The notes: generated by a model from the letters alone, not told the origin. Positions 34,586-43,878 are shown, counted from the first letter of the stretch. The stretch is 64,000 bases of DNA from Pseudarthrobacter sp. ATCC 49987 (GCF_009928425.1 NZ_JAABNS010000001.1:1860001-1924000); one strand, 5' to 3'. Made by a program: numbers and translations.

Positions 34586-36487
34586 CTAAAACGCGGGAAT
34601 GGTGAAGCCTAGACCCAGCAGGCCGCGGCCCGCCTGTTCAAGGATCGGATCCATAGCCAGGGTTGGGTGGTTGAGCAAGACGTTGACGTCGCGTTGGATC
34701 CGCTGAAGAGGATGCGAAAGCCGGTGCGCGCTGCCTCCCGATCCTGCCATGACGAGCCGTACCGCTTCACCAGATGCCTCCCCGCTGAGCGCGAGGGAGA
34801 GCCTGTACCGGGCACGCTCCTCGTCCGTCAACGCCGAGGGCTGGCGTTCATTCGCGGCGGAAACGATCTTGATCGCTTCTTCCCAGTGCATACGTGCCGT
34901 GACCACGAGCCCGGAGGCCTGCGAGTAGCGGGCCTGTGCACTTGGCGAATCCGCCTGCCGGTTGTCCAGGGTGTTCTTGACCTTGCGCACCAGTATCCGC
35001 TCACGGAACAATTCGACGGCATACTCGGCGGCACCGAGGGCGGCGGAGGGTGCCACCAAGTTCAGCAGCGTGGCCATGGGAGTGTGGACGATGGGATCCG
35101 GATGGATCCGGGTGCCAGGATTGTCTGCTGCGGCCAGGAGGGCCCAGTCCAGCGTCCGGAACTCGGGAACAAACAGCTTCTCCGCCCGGATGTCATTGCT
35201 GCCCGTGCCCCTCAGCCCGGCAGTGTGCCAAACGTCCAGCACTTCGACGTCGGATATCGGGACGAGGCATTGCAGGCGCGTGGTGTCGTGCTGCGCTGCC
35301 AACAGCGCCCACCCGGAATGCATCACCCCGGAGGCAAAGCTCCACAGGCCCGATATCGCGTAGCCTCCAGGGACTCTCTCGGCAACGCCCACCGGCGCCC
35401 CGGTGGCAGCGGCCAATGGTGTGGGGCCGTTCGCGAAGACTTCGTTCTGAACCTCCCGCGGCCACCGTGCCAGCATCCAGACGTGTTCGATCAGGTGCCC
35501 GGCGGTCCAGGCCGTGGAGGCGCAGCCCCGGGCAAGCCGGCGGATGGCCTGGGCATAGGTCTCGACGCCCATCCCAAATCCCCCCACCCCCTCGGGTGAA
35601 AGAAGGTGGAAGACTTCGGCGTCCTTCAGTTCCTCAATGGTGGATTCGGGAATGCGGCGAAGCGCCTCCGTTTCCTCGGCCCGTTCCCTCAGCCGCGGAA
35701 TGAGTTCGTCGATCCGGCTGAGCATGTCCCCAGGGGTGGGCAGGGCGGTGCCCGCCCCACCGTTCAAGGCAGCCTCCCTGCGGATCCTGCCCGGGCGGGA
35801 TTCCCCGGGTCCGACGTCGGCCGGCAGGTTGAGGGTATGGCCGGTGTGGTCGCGTTTCGCCGTCAGGTAGCGGTGGTTGGCCGGGGACAAGTGCACCCCG
35901 GTGGGGAGTTGTTCGGCGACATCGATGCCGAGGGCGGTGAGCTGGGCAGCCTTGTCCGGGTTGTTGCTGAGCAGGCGGACGGTGGTGGCGCCGAGGGCGC
36001 CGGGCATTTGCACGGCGGCGGAATATTCCCGCTCATCCTCGCCGTGCCCGAGGGCCAGGTTCGCTTCGTAGGTATCCAGGCCGGCGTCCTGAAGCGCATA
36101 GGCGTCGAGTTTGGAATAGAGGCCGATCCCGCGGCCTTCCTGGCGAAGGTAGAGGAGGAACCCGCCGGCTTGTTCGATCTGCTCTACCGCCTCCCGCAAC
36201 TGCGGTCCGCAGTCACAGCGCTGGCTGCCAAACACGTCCCCGGTCAGGCATTCGCTGTGGAGCCGGACGAGTGGCGCACGGCCCGGTGCCTGATCCAGCG
36301 GCGGTTGCTCCCACTCACCCAGGGCGAGCAGAAGGTGCTCTTTGCCGTCGACGAGTCCCCGGAACGTCAGCACCTCGGCGGTGGCGGTGAAGCCGTCCGG
36401 AAAGCGAAGTGGCACTGTGACCTGGCTGCGCACGCTAGCGGGCGCGGCCCCCAACGACGGCGTTGCCGGCTCGGACAATACGGTCAT
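34586..36487 (-). CDS. GTP cyclohydrolase II fused to a flavin-monooxygenase-like domain
   Basis: This is a 633-residue fusion. Residues about 20-225 are a complete GTP cyclohydrolase II (RibA), the first enzyme of riboflavin synthesis. HSECLTGDVFGSQRCDCG holds the three zinc cysteines, and RQEGRGIGL, AYALQDAGLDTYEANLALG (with the catalytic Tyr) and RLLSNNPDK follow. After a linker of about 20 residues, residues about 250-633 form an acyl-CoA-dehydrogenase-fold domain. It most resembles group D flavin-dependent monooxygenases (HsaA/HpaB/DszC-like): RGCASTAWTAGHLIEHVWML, SGLWSFASGVMHSGW, AGLRGTGSNDI. No flavin reductase or other rib gene is adjacent. The architecture suggests coupling of flavin supply to a flavin-using enzyme. 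Confidence 0.88.
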   Translation of the reverse strand: MTVLSEPATPSLGAAPASVRSQVTVPLRFPDGFTATAEVLTFRGLVDGKEHLLLALGEWEQPPLDQAPGRAPLVRLHSECLTGDVFGSQRCDCGPQLREAVEQIEQAGGFLLYLRQEGRGIGLYSKLDAYALQDAGLDTYEANLALGHGEDEREYSAAVQMPGALGATTVRLLSNNPDKAAQLTALGIDVAEQLPTGVHLSPANHRYLTAKRDHTGHTLNLPADVGPGESRPGRIRREAALNGGAGTALPTPGDMLSRIDELIPRLRERAEETEALRRIPESTIEELKDAEVFHLLSPEGVGGFGMGVETYAQAIRRLARGCASTAWTAGHLIEHVWMLARWPREVQNEVFANGPTPLAAATGAPVGVAERVPGGYAISGLWSFASGVMHSGWALLAAQHDTTRLQCLVPISDVEVLDVWHTAGLRGTGSNDIRAEKLFVPEFRTLDWALLAAADNPGTRIHPDPIVHTPMATLLNLVAPSAALGAAEYAVELFRERILVRKVKNTLDNRQADSPSAQARYSQASGLVVTARMHWEEAIKIVSAANERQPSALTDEERARYRLSLALSGEASGEAVRLVMAGSGGSAHRLSHPLQRIQRDVNVLLNHPTLAMDPILEQAGRGLLGLGFTIPAF

Positions 36488-36609
36488 ATCAGATCCAAAA
36501 GGGGTTCGCGCATGAGAGATCCAATCAGGATATTACTTGAAGAATCAAGTTAACCGTAGCTGCCGTGGGTTCCTGATACAAGTGATGTGACGTCGGCGCC
36601 GGGGCTGCG

Positions 36610-38075
36610 CTATTGCAGTGACGCGGTCAGGCGCGCCAGGTTGTCGAACGCTTTTTGGGCGACGGGTCGCTGCATCCAGTCCTCGAGTTGCAGTTCGCGG
36701 CTGTTCACCCGGTACCCATCTTCGATTCCGCGAATTGCGTCCACGAACCCGCGCCCGTGGACCAGCACGGATACTTCCATGTTGAGGCTGAACGAGCGCA
36801 CGTCCATGTTGCTGGACCCGATCACGACGACTTCCTCGTCAATGGTGAAGTGCTTCGAATGCAGCACCTGGGGGCCCGGTACAGGTAGATCCTGACGCCG
36901 GCACGGAGCAACGCCTCATAGTACGATCGCTGCGCGTGATAGACCATGCTCTGGTCTCCGATCTCGGAAACGAAGAGCTCGACACTGAGCCCCCGCGCGG
37001 CGGCTGTGACAATGGCCATCAGGATGGATTCGTCCGGGACGAAGTAGGGGCTGGTGATACTGACCCGGCGTTCCGCCTTGTGGATGAGCGTGGCGTAGAG
37101 CTTCAAGTTGTTGTCGTTATCGAAGCTGGGACCGCTGGGCAGGACCTGCGCATCGATCAGCACCGGACCTCGGCCGGGGACTCCGGAGGTGGAATCAAGC
37201 GGCAGCAGGACGTCCGTTTCGCTGAACCAGTCCGTCGCAAATACCGCATCCAGCTCGCGGACCACAGGACCTTCAAGGCGCATCATCAGCTCGTGCCACC
37301 GGAGCCCGCGCTTCAGGTTGCCCTTCTTGTTGTAGCTGGCGTCGATCAGGTTCTGGGACCCGGTGAACCCCACGCGGCCGTCGACGACGAGGATCTTCCG
37401 GTGATTGCGCAGGTCCGGCCGCTGCCACTTACCCTGCAACGGCCGCAGTGGCAGCATCGGGTGATATTCGGCGCCTATGTCCTGGAGGAATTTCAACGTT
37501 TCTTTTCGGCCCGGAAACATCAGACCGGCCAGGTGGTCCGAGAGCACCCTGACGGTGACGCCGCGTCCCGTCGCCCTGGCCAGCGCGTCGAAAAACGGTG
37601 CCGTGGTCGCATCAAGAGACAAGATGTAAAACTCCACATGCACATAGCGCGTGGCCGAATCGATCTCCGCGGTCATGACATCGAAGGTGCCGTTATAGTC
37701 GGGCAAGAGTTCCGCAGTGTTGCCTTTGACCATGGGCAGCGCCCCCAGGTTGTTATTCAAGGCCACCGCCGAATGCAACCACTCGGGCCAGTCGTGGCCT
37801 TGGCTGACTAACGGGTTGCCGGCCGTCCGCGACAGGACAAGTTCATTGACCTGCCGCTGTTTATCGCGGCGGCCCTTGGGCAGTGTGGCGTATCCGACAA
37901 AGAAGAACGCGATGGCGCCGAGCAACGGAATGAAAATAATGGCGAGAACCCAAGCAATTGCAGATGACGGGCGACGATTCACCGACACGAGGACAGCTGC
38001 AATGGCCACCACGAGGATATGGGCCGCCAGCAGGAGCACAGCGATCGTTTCGGGGTCCCGGAAGAATTCGCGCAC
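36610..38075 (-). pseudogene. Phospholipase D/cardiolipin-synthase-like gene with frameshift
   Basis: The gene encodes a PLDc_N two-TM segment (about residues 10-65) and two PLD domains. The first HKD motif is NHRKILVVDGRVGFTGSQN. After AGVRIYLYRAP the frame shifts, and one G is apparently missing from the G5 run at 36870-36874. The correct continuation (HSKHFTIDEEVVVIGSSNMD, the second HKD) is in another frame, ending at 36610. As written, the protein stops at 36822 without its second HKD and would be inactive. The GTG at 38075 (VREFFRDPETIAV) is the best start. It follows a SHOCT gene and probably shares its promoter. Confidence 0.8.
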
Positions 38076-38142
38076 GACTACGTCGAGGCCCTTCCGCCGG
38101 GAACGGCGCCCGTCTTCCGGATCGGGAGGACTGCGAGCGCGT

Positions 38143-38529
38143 TCAGACCAGCACCCGGCTCTTGATTCTTTCAAACTCTTCAGGGCTGATGGTTCCGGCG
38201 TCCAGGAGCGCCTTGGCTTTGGAGATCTCCTCCGCGGGGCTCCCCGTGGATACCCTGCGGATATAGGAATCGGCGGCCTCCTGCTCGCGCCCGGCCCGTT
38301 GCACGGAACGCTCTGCCATGCCGTCACCGCGGGCCGCCAGGTACACCAGCAGGGTCACGAAGGGCAGGAAGCAGAGGAAGAGTATCCAGACGGCCTTCCA
38401 CCAGCCGTTCAGCTTATGATCGCGAAAAAGGTCGCCGATGATCGCGAAGACCCCAAACAGGTAGGCAAAGAACACACACGCGGTGAAGAACCACCAGAAG
38501 ATATCCCAAAAGTTCTCCCAGAAACTCAT
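38143..38529 (-). CDS. Two-TM SHOCT-domain protein, paralogue 1
   Basis: This 128-residue protein starts SFWENFWDIFWWFF. It has two membrane segments (about 8-33 and 44-66) with a PLDc_N-like LNGWWKAVWILFLCFLPFVT, a polar linker and a C-terminal SHOCT motif (KAKALLDAGTISPEEFERIK). SHOCT is a short oligomerisation motif. Three paralogues lie at 44854, 47582 and 51848. It sits between a tiny lipoprotein gene and the phospholipase-D-like gene, probably one operon under the palindrome at 38779. Confidence 0.88.
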   Translation of the reverse strand: MSFWENFWDIFWWFFTACVFFAYLFGVFAIIGDLFRDHKLNGWWKAVWILFLCFLPFVTLLVYLAARGDGMAERSVQRAGREQEAADSYIRRVSTGSPAEEISKAKALLDAGTISPEEFERIKSRVLV

Positions 38530-38615
38530 TTCGCTTCCTTGCTTTCACTTGGTGTGGCGCCGTTCGCGGGCGCACCCCGGTTGCGGGTTAGCACTTGGCT
38601 GCAGTTCCGAGGTCG

Positions 38616-38699
38616 CTAAGTGCGGCTGCAGCCGGTAATCAAAGCGGCCGTGGCCAGGAGCGCAAACGTTCCTGCGCGGAGCGCGTGTGGCTTTGACAT
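38616..38699 (-). CDS. Very small lipoprotein, 27 aa
   Basis: This 27-codon gene has a GGAAAGGAG ribosome site, a basic N-terminus, a hydrophobic stretch and a lipobox LITGC; only Ser-Arg-Thr follow the lipidated cysteine. The size and build resemble entericidin-like peptides, but homology cannot be claimed. It is the first gene after the activator-like palindrome at 38779-38795. It could also be a leader peptide. Confidence 0.6.
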   Translation of the reverse strand: MSKPHALRAGTFALLATAALITGCSRT

Positions 38700-38778
38700 T
38701 GGAGGCTCCTTTCCAGGATGGACCGCCCCAGCCCGACCGAAGGCAAAACAAGTGTCGGCCTTTAGCCTGCCGTGGACC

Positions 38779-38795
38779 TCACCCGCTGCGGATGA
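38779..38795 (-). promoter_or_regulatory. Palindrome site 1 (TCATCC-N5-GGGTGA) and promoter
   Basis: Read on the minus strand, TCATCC-GCAGC-GGGTGA is followed after 22 bases by GACACT (38756-38751), a weak -10. The predicted start of transcription is near 38744, 45 bases before the lipoprotein ATG. It is one of seven matching sites in 38-57 kb. The site is centred near -42, as for a class II activator. Confidence 0.6.
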
Positions 38796-38837
38796 AATAT
38801 CCCCGGACGTCGCCGGACCTTTCAAACAATCCCCATT

Positions 38838-41477
38838 TCAAACGATCCCGCGTTCGGCAGCCGTTTTGAGGGCGTCGCGCCGCCCTGCCGCGCCGAGTTT
38901 GCGGTAAATTGACCGTTCATGCGTCTTGACGGTGTTGACGGAAATGAAGAGCGCGTCGGCAATTTCAGCCGCAGTCATGACCGAGCGCATGTAAGCCAGC
39001 ACCTCCCGTTCGCGGTCCGTGAGTGTCCAGTAAGAACGCGCCCGGAGGTGTGGGGGGGCCTGCGCGTGGCGTGCCATCCGCGCTGCGATGAACGACTCAT
39101 GGGTGGTGCCCCACACCGCGTGCCGGATCAACAGTTCCGCGAGTTCGTCTTTCCGCTCCGTGAAAGGACGCAGGACTGATTGCGGCTCGGCCCGGTTGAC
39201 CGCATGTTCTATCCGCTCATGGACCAAAGCCTCGTCGCCATCCCTGTGGGCCAGGAGCGCCTCGGTCAGGCTCAGGCTGGTGTCGAGATACCGGTTGCGA
39301 CGTCGGTCGGTAAGTGCCTGGGCACACAGGAGTGCGGTTTCGCCCTCTCCTCCGCGACGCAGGAGTTCTGCCAGGAGTGTGTCCACCAAGGGCGCATGGC
39401 CGCCGGCCCCCAAAGGCTGGGCGATTGTCAACGCGCCGTCCAAGTCGCCCCGTGATTCCGCGATCTTGGCCCTGGCGATGGTGTGGAAAGCGCTCCACGA
39501 CACTCCGTACAGCCCCCGATCGTGGAAGGACTCCAGCGCAGCGCTGGAGTCGGCAAGATGGGTTTGATCCCCAGCGGCACAATCAACCAGGACCCGATAG
39601 AAGACGCTGAGTGGTCCGAGGGGGAACGGCTGGCCGGCCAGACGCTGGGCTTTGGCAAGGTGGGCCCGAGCGCCCTTCAGCTCGTCCCTCCAGTAGAACG
39701 CGATTCCGCGCGCCAGCCAGGCCGCTGCCATCCGATCCTGCAAAATCCCGCCCAGCCCACCTGCCCACTCCAGCGCCTGCGTCGCCTGTTCCTCAGCGGT
39801 CACAAGGTCACCGGACGCTGCGAATGCCAACGCCAGTTCTGCTTTGGAGCAAACCTCCACTGCCTCCAATGGTTTCTCGGCGCCGTCGGCCGCGGCCGAT
39901 TGGAGCAGGACGGTTGCCTGGTCCGCAGCCCTGTGATGTCGGAACTCAGCCCGGGCCAGCAGGAACAGTCCGGACGAGGTGGTGGGATGGCTGTCCCCGT
40001 CAGCGCCGGAAAGTGACCCGAAGTTGTCGCCCGGGGCCGGCAAGACCAGCCGGCCGTTGCCAGGCAACGGCTCGAAGAGGGCCCGGCTCCGGTCGAGCTT
40101 CCGACGGCGCACGTCATCCAGTGCAGCGGTGCGCGCAAGCGCTCGCTGGGTGAGTCCCGAGGCGGCGGCGCTGTCGCCGTCAAGAGCGTGGCAGACAGAC
40201 ATAATCATCAACACCTCAGGGTCTTCGCTCCACGGGGCTGGCAGTTCCCGGCACAACCGTCCAAGGGCTTGGGCCCCATCCTGCAGTAAGAACTCAAGCC
40301 AGTGCTCTCCGAGTGACGTGACAGCCAGTCCGGGCGCGTGTGCCAACAGCGCTTGGGTGACGCATTCATGCACGTCGGCGTCCTGATAGTGGCCGGCGGC
40401 CACGCGGTGGAGGCGTTCAGCGAGCAGAGGGTCACTGCGCTCCAATATCCGGCGGCACTGGGATGCAAACAACGGGTGCCAACGGTACAGGGATTCGCCG
40501 CCGCGGTATTCGTGCTCCTCGATGAAAAGACCGTTCCGGAGGCACGCCTCGAGGAGCATCCCGCCGTCGGCGCGCCCTTGCAGCTCGACGGCGAGTCGGC
40601 GGCCCAGCCAGTCGCAGGTCGTGGCGCGAAGAACAAAGTCCGCCAGAGGCGGGTCCAACTGGTCAAGGACCTCCTCGGCGATGTAATCGGCAAGAGGCAG
40701 GTGTGCGGGCGCGTTGTTGGAGACGCGGACGGCGAAGTTGCGGGCCTCCGCCAGTGAGCTGAGGCTCGCGTGGACGGCGACCGGCCATCCCGCCGTCAGC
40801 CTCCAGAGGGGTCCGGCATCGAAGTCCGCGTCTTGTCCCAGCGAACAAGCAAGTTCGGCGACTTCCACCTGCGTGAAGGCAAGTTCGGCAGCGCCCAGCC
40901 TGCCAAGGCCTTCTCCATACCTGAGCCTTTCCAGCTGGATGGGGGGATGTCCACGCCCGGAGAGGACCAGCCGCAAAGCCGGCGGGGCTGAGGTGGCGAG
41001 CACCCCGACAATTCCGCTGGCAAGTCCTGGCCCTGCCATGTGGACGTCATCGATAACCAGCGCAATCGGCTCAGTGAGTTGCTCAAGTGCTCCGAGCAAG
41101 AGGTCGTAGGACGTTGCCCGGTTGTAGGCGAGATTCTGGTCCAGGGCCAGCAGGGCGTTGTTACCAGGCAGCGGATGCTGGCTTGCCGCGCCCTGAATTG
41201 CCCCGACGACCCCCTGAAAAAGCCGTTCGGGATGGGTATCGAAGCGGTCCAGCGACAACCAGGCACACGGCAAATCGCAACTGCGCACCCAGTCGCCCAA
41301 TACCGTGGATTTGCCGTAGCCGGCCGGCGCTGAAACGACGGTCACCCGGTGAGAATCAGCGGCCGCGGTCACACAGTCCACCAGACGCGGGCGCTCTAAT
41401 GCCCCCAGACCCCGCAGTGGTGGCCGGATTCTAAATTGCGGACCAGGGACCCGCCCGGAGATTTTCGACTGTCCCAC
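38838..41477 (-). CDS. LAL-type (MalT-like) LuxR transcriptional regulator
   Basis: This 879-residue STAND-type regulator has an N-terminal NTPase (Walker A SAPAGYGKSTVLGDW, Walker B ALVIDDVHM), winged-helix and TPR-like helical repeats (about residues 330-800). A C-terminal LuxR HTH follows (LTDREREVLAYMRSVMTAAE, then IADALFISVNTVKTHERSI). Such proteins are inducer-controlled activators. It lies in the middle of a gene island whose promoters share a 15-17-bp palindrome, and it is the only DNA-binding regulator in 38-57 kb. The GTG at 41477 lacks a clear ribosome site, so the start is uncertain. Confidence 0.9.
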   Translation of the reverse strand: MGQSKISGRVPGPQFRIRPPLRGLGALERPRLVDCVTAAADSHRVTVVSAPAGYGKSTVLGDWVRSCDLPCAWLSLDRFDTHPERLFQGVVGAIQGAASQHPLPGNNALLALDQNLAYNRATSYDLLLGALEQLTEPIALVIDDVHMAGPGLASGIVGVLATSAPPALRLVLSGRGHPPIQLERLRYGEGLGRLGAAELAFTQVEVAELACSLGQDADFDAGPLWRLTAGWPVAVHASLSSLAEARNFAVRVSNNAPAHLPLADYIAEEVLDQLDPPLADFVLRATTCDWLGRRLAVELQGRADGGMLLEACLRNGLFIEEHEYRGGESLYRWHPLFASQCRRILERSDPLLAERLHRVAAGHYQDADVHECVTQALLAHAPGLAVTSLGEHWLEFLLQDGAQALGRLCRELPAPWSEDPEVLMIMSVCHALDGDSAAASGLTQRALARTAALDDVRRRKLDRSRALFEPLPGNGRLVLPAPGDNFGSLSGADGDSHPTTSSGLFLLARAEFRHHRAADQATVLLQSAAADGAEKPLEAVEVCSKAELALAFAASGDLVTAEEQATQALEWAGGLGGILQDRMAAAWLARGIAFYWRDELKGARAHLAKAQRLAGQPFPLGPLSVFYRVLVDCAAGDQTHLADSSAALESFHDRGLYGVSWSAFHTIARAKIAESRGDLDGALTIAQPLGAGGHAPLVDTLLAELLRRGGEGETALLCAQALTDRRRNRYLDTSLSLTEALLAHRDGDEALVHERIEHAVNRAEPQSVLRPFTERKDELAELLIRHAVWGTTHESFIAARMARHAQAPPHLRARSYWTLTDREREVLAYMRSVMTAAEIADALFISVNTVKTHERSIYRKLGAAGRRDALKTAAERGIV

Positions 41478-41620
41478 GTGATTTATGTTAGATACGTGCT
41501 ATTGAGTCCAACAGGGCCATTAGGTCCTTGTGTTCGCGCCCCCTGGAGCCGACATAACCCGCCCCCGACGACGGGTGCCACGGGCGCGTACGAAATGCCC
41601 TCGCGGGGGTAACATCAGTC

Positions 41621-42181
41621 ATGGCCGCAAAGCAGGGTAACCGGAAAGATCCGGTCTTTGTTCGTCAGCTCGACAGGGCCGCCAGGCGCCACGTCGTTAT
41701 TGTCGCAGCAATTCGACTCATTGCATTTCTGGCGATAATCCTCATCCTCTACTTCGCCATTCCAATATCCGGATTCAACGACCACAATCCTGCTGCGGCG
41801 TGGATCCGTCTGGCGGGTGTCCTGCTCGTATTTCTGAGCGCCCTGGCCCTCCAACTGCGCATGATCATCGCGGCAGAAGTACCCCAAGTCCGTGCGGCCG
41901 AAGCTGTTGTGGAGACGGTCCTCATGTTTCTGTGCCTTTTTGCTTTGCTTTACACGTCGATGTCTACAACGGACCCTTCATCGTTTACCGAGCCATTGAG
42001 CAGGGTCGACGCACTGTACTTCACTACCGTCACGTTCGCCACCGTCGGGTTCGGAGACATCACGCCCGTGAGCCAGCTCGCGCGGGCAGTCGTGACGGTC
42101 CAGATGATCGCTGGCCTGGGTGCCCTCGTCATGGTCGCAAAGGTCGCCTTCTTTGCGGCGGGCCGGCGTCTTAAGGGGTAG
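41621..42181 (+). CDS. Potassium-channel-like two-pore-helix membrane protein
   Basis: This 186-residue membrane protein has about four hydrophobic segments (about 26-50, 60-80, 95-115 and 148-172). Between the last two is a pore loop with the K+ selectivity filter TVGFGD (ALYFTTVTFATVGFGDITPV), so it belongs to the ion_trans_2 group. No RCK or ligand-binding domain is attached. It is divergent from the LAL gene. The ATG at 41621 has only a weak ribosome site (GGGGGTAAC). Confidence 0.88.
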   Translation: MAAKQGNRKDPVFVRQLDRAARRHVVIVAAIRLIAFLAIILILYFAIPISGFNDHNPAAAWIRLAGVLLVFLSALALQLRMIIAAEVPQVRAAEAVVETVLMFLCLFALLYTSMSTTDPSSFTEPLSRVDALYFTTVTFATVGFGDITPVSQLARAVVTVQMIAGLGALVMVAKVAFFAAGRRLKG

Positions 42182-42287
42182 AGCCCGGCACGCTTGCGCC
42201 CTACCTCCACCCTCCACGCAGACGTTGCCCTGCCGTCCACGGCGCCCTCCCCTCAGCAGGTGGAGTTCCATGCGAGCGGACAACAAA

Positions 42288-42304
42288 TCACCCCGGGCGG
42301 GTGG
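42288..42304 (+). promoter_or_regulatory. Palindrome site 2 (TCACCC-N5-GGGTGG) and promoter
   Basis: TCACCC-CGGGC-GGGTGG is followed after 22 bases by GACAAT (42327-42332). The predicted transcript start is near 42339, 42 bases before the leader-frame ATG at 42381. Confidence 0.65.
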
Positions 42305-42380
42305 CGTTGGGCGCGCGCCCCGCACCGACAATAGGGATTGTCATGACTGCCCGGGAAGCCAAACGTTGGAGGTGGTTCGC

Positions 42381-42515
42381 ATGTTGCGATCCAGTTGTCC
42401 CGCCTTTATCCAATTCCTGAAGGCGATGCCGGCTCATCAATCCTCTCCGGGCTCACCGGTCGAGCCCGTGCAAGGAGATGCTGCAGAGACGGCGGGTCCT
42501 CATGTCACTTCATGA
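42381..42515 (+). CDS. Short upstream reading frame (44 aa)
   Basis: An ATG at 42381 with a good GGAGG site opens 44 codons whose end overlaps the start of the next gene by 14 bases. The peptide is polar with no recognised motif. Its position just after a predicted promoter and its overlap suggest a leader for translational coupling; a real small protein is also possible. Confidence 0.45.
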   Translation: MLRSSCPAFIQFLKAMPAHQSSPGSPVEPVQGDAAETAGPHVTS

Positions 42516-43878
42516 TGAGCCCCAGGGCGTCGGCAGCCAGGAGCAGGAAGAAATACTGCGGTTACGCGCCGAAGTTGCCAGGTTGCAGCTCGAACGCGAT
42601 AACGCGAGCAAGTCCAGCACCAAGCCGGCAGGACGGGGCGCGGGCCTGGTTCGCAGGATTGTTGCCGTTCTCCTGGTGGTGCTGACTGCTGTCCTGGCCT
42701 GCGCCACGGTGCCGGCCCTGTACCTGCGCAGTGAAGTACTCGATACCGATCGATATGTGGCCACAGTCGCGCCGTTGGCCTCGGACCCGGCGATCCAGGC
42801 GGAGGTCGCCAGCAAGGTCACCACCCAGATCACCGAAGCAGTGGACATTGAAGGCATCACCCGGGATGCGATGACCGAGCTCGGAAAAGTCGCGCCCCGC
42901 GTCGCCGCAGTGATTGCCGGACTGGCCCCCGCCATTGCTGAGCAGACCAGGACCCTGATCCATTCCGCCGTTTCCAAATTCGTAGCAAGCCCCCAATTCC
43001 AGGACCTGTGGATCCAGGTCAACCGCGTGGCGCACCAGGGTCTTGTCAACCTTGCCACGGGAAACACGGGCGGCACTGTCAATATCGACCAGAGCGGAAC
43101 TGTAACGATCTCCACGAAGGAAATCATTGCCCGGGTCAAGACTCTCCTTGTGGAGCAAGGAGTCGACATTGCGGCCAGAATTCCGGAAGTTAATGCGCAG
43201 ATCACCCTGCTTCAGTCCCCCGAACTGGTCAGGGCCACAGAGGCAATCAGGACACTGGACCGGACGGCGCCGATACTGGCCTGGCTGACGGTGCTGAGCG
43301 CCCTGGGTGCCATTGCGGTGGCGCCGCGGGGCTGGAGGAGGCGCACCACAAGCAACGTCGGGTTGGGCATTGCAGTGGCCATGGCTGTGCTCGCCCTCGG
43401 ACTGGCCATCGGGCTGGACATCTTCCTCAGCACGATCCCGCCGGCGACTGTCTCCCCCGCCGCGGCCCAAACGCTCGTGGATACCCTCCTGGCGCCGCTT
43501 CGAAACGGCGTGCGGTTTGTCTTCGTTGTGGCTTTGCTGATTGCCTTGGCCGCCTTCCTGAGCGGCCATTCGCGCCCGGCCGAGTTCGCCCGTCAGGGCC
43601 TGGCCCGGACAGGAGATTACCTGACTGGAAAGGTCGGCGCCGGCCAAGCGAAACCCTGGCAGCACCGGCTGGCCCGCTTCCGGCGGATCCTGGAGGCCGC
43701 CGTTCTCGGCATTGCCGTGCTGGTACTTATCCTCTGGCAGTACCCGACGGCGGCGGTGGCCATCTGGACGGCGGTCGTTGCCGGCCTCGCAATCCTCCTG
43801 ATCGAACTCCTGTGCCGGCCCGCCGTTGTCGCTGCGCATGCCGCCGAACCCATACCGGGTGTTTCCCCGAAATCGTGA
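42502..43878 (+). CDS. Integral membrane protein with N-terminal coiled coil
   Basis: This protein of about 458 residues has a heptad-like start (QEEILRLRAEVARLQLERDN), one TM (about 42-64) and a roughly 195-residue extracytoplasmic helical domain (LDTDRYVATVAPLASDPAI). Four more TMs follow (about 260-280, 290-315, 340-360, 395-440 as a pair). Similar proteins are common in actinobacteria and are annotated only as hypothetical membrane proteins. The start overlaps the short frame at 42381; an in-frame ATG at 42478 is the alternative. It is under palindrome site 2. Confidence 0.8.
   Translation: MSLHDEPQGVGSQEQEEILRLRAEVARLQLERDNASKSSTKPAGRGAGLVRRIVAVLLVVLTAVLACATVPALYLRSEVLDTDRYVATVAPLASDPAIQAEVASKVTTQITEAVDIEGITRDAMTELGKVAPRVAAVIAGLAPAIAEQTRTLIHSAVSKFVASPQFQDLWIQVNRVAHQGLVNLATGNTGGTVNIDQSGTVTISTKEIIARVKTLLVEQGVDIAARIPEVNAQITLLQSPELVRATEAIRTLDRTAPILAWLTVLSALGAIAVAPRGWRRRTTSNVGLGIAVAMAVLALGLAIGLDIFLSTIPPATVSPAAAQTLVDTLLAPLRNGVRFVFVVALLIALAAFLSGHSRPAEFARQGLARTGDYLTGKVGAGQAKPWQHRLARFRRILEAAVLGIAVLVLILWQYPTAAVAIWTAVVAGLAILLIELLCRPAVVAAHAAEPIPGVSPKS

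Noticed and set aside
41565..41620. GGGTG with an upstream C-rich half before the K+-channel gene, as an eighth palindrome site
   Set aside because: The left half does not match TCAYCC and no -10 lies at 22 bases, so the channel gene is left outside the proposed regulon.
42502..43878. Idea that the coiled-coil membrane protein is a mechanosensitive channel
   Set aside because: Its TM layout and large extracytoplasmic helical domain do not match MscS or MscL signatures.
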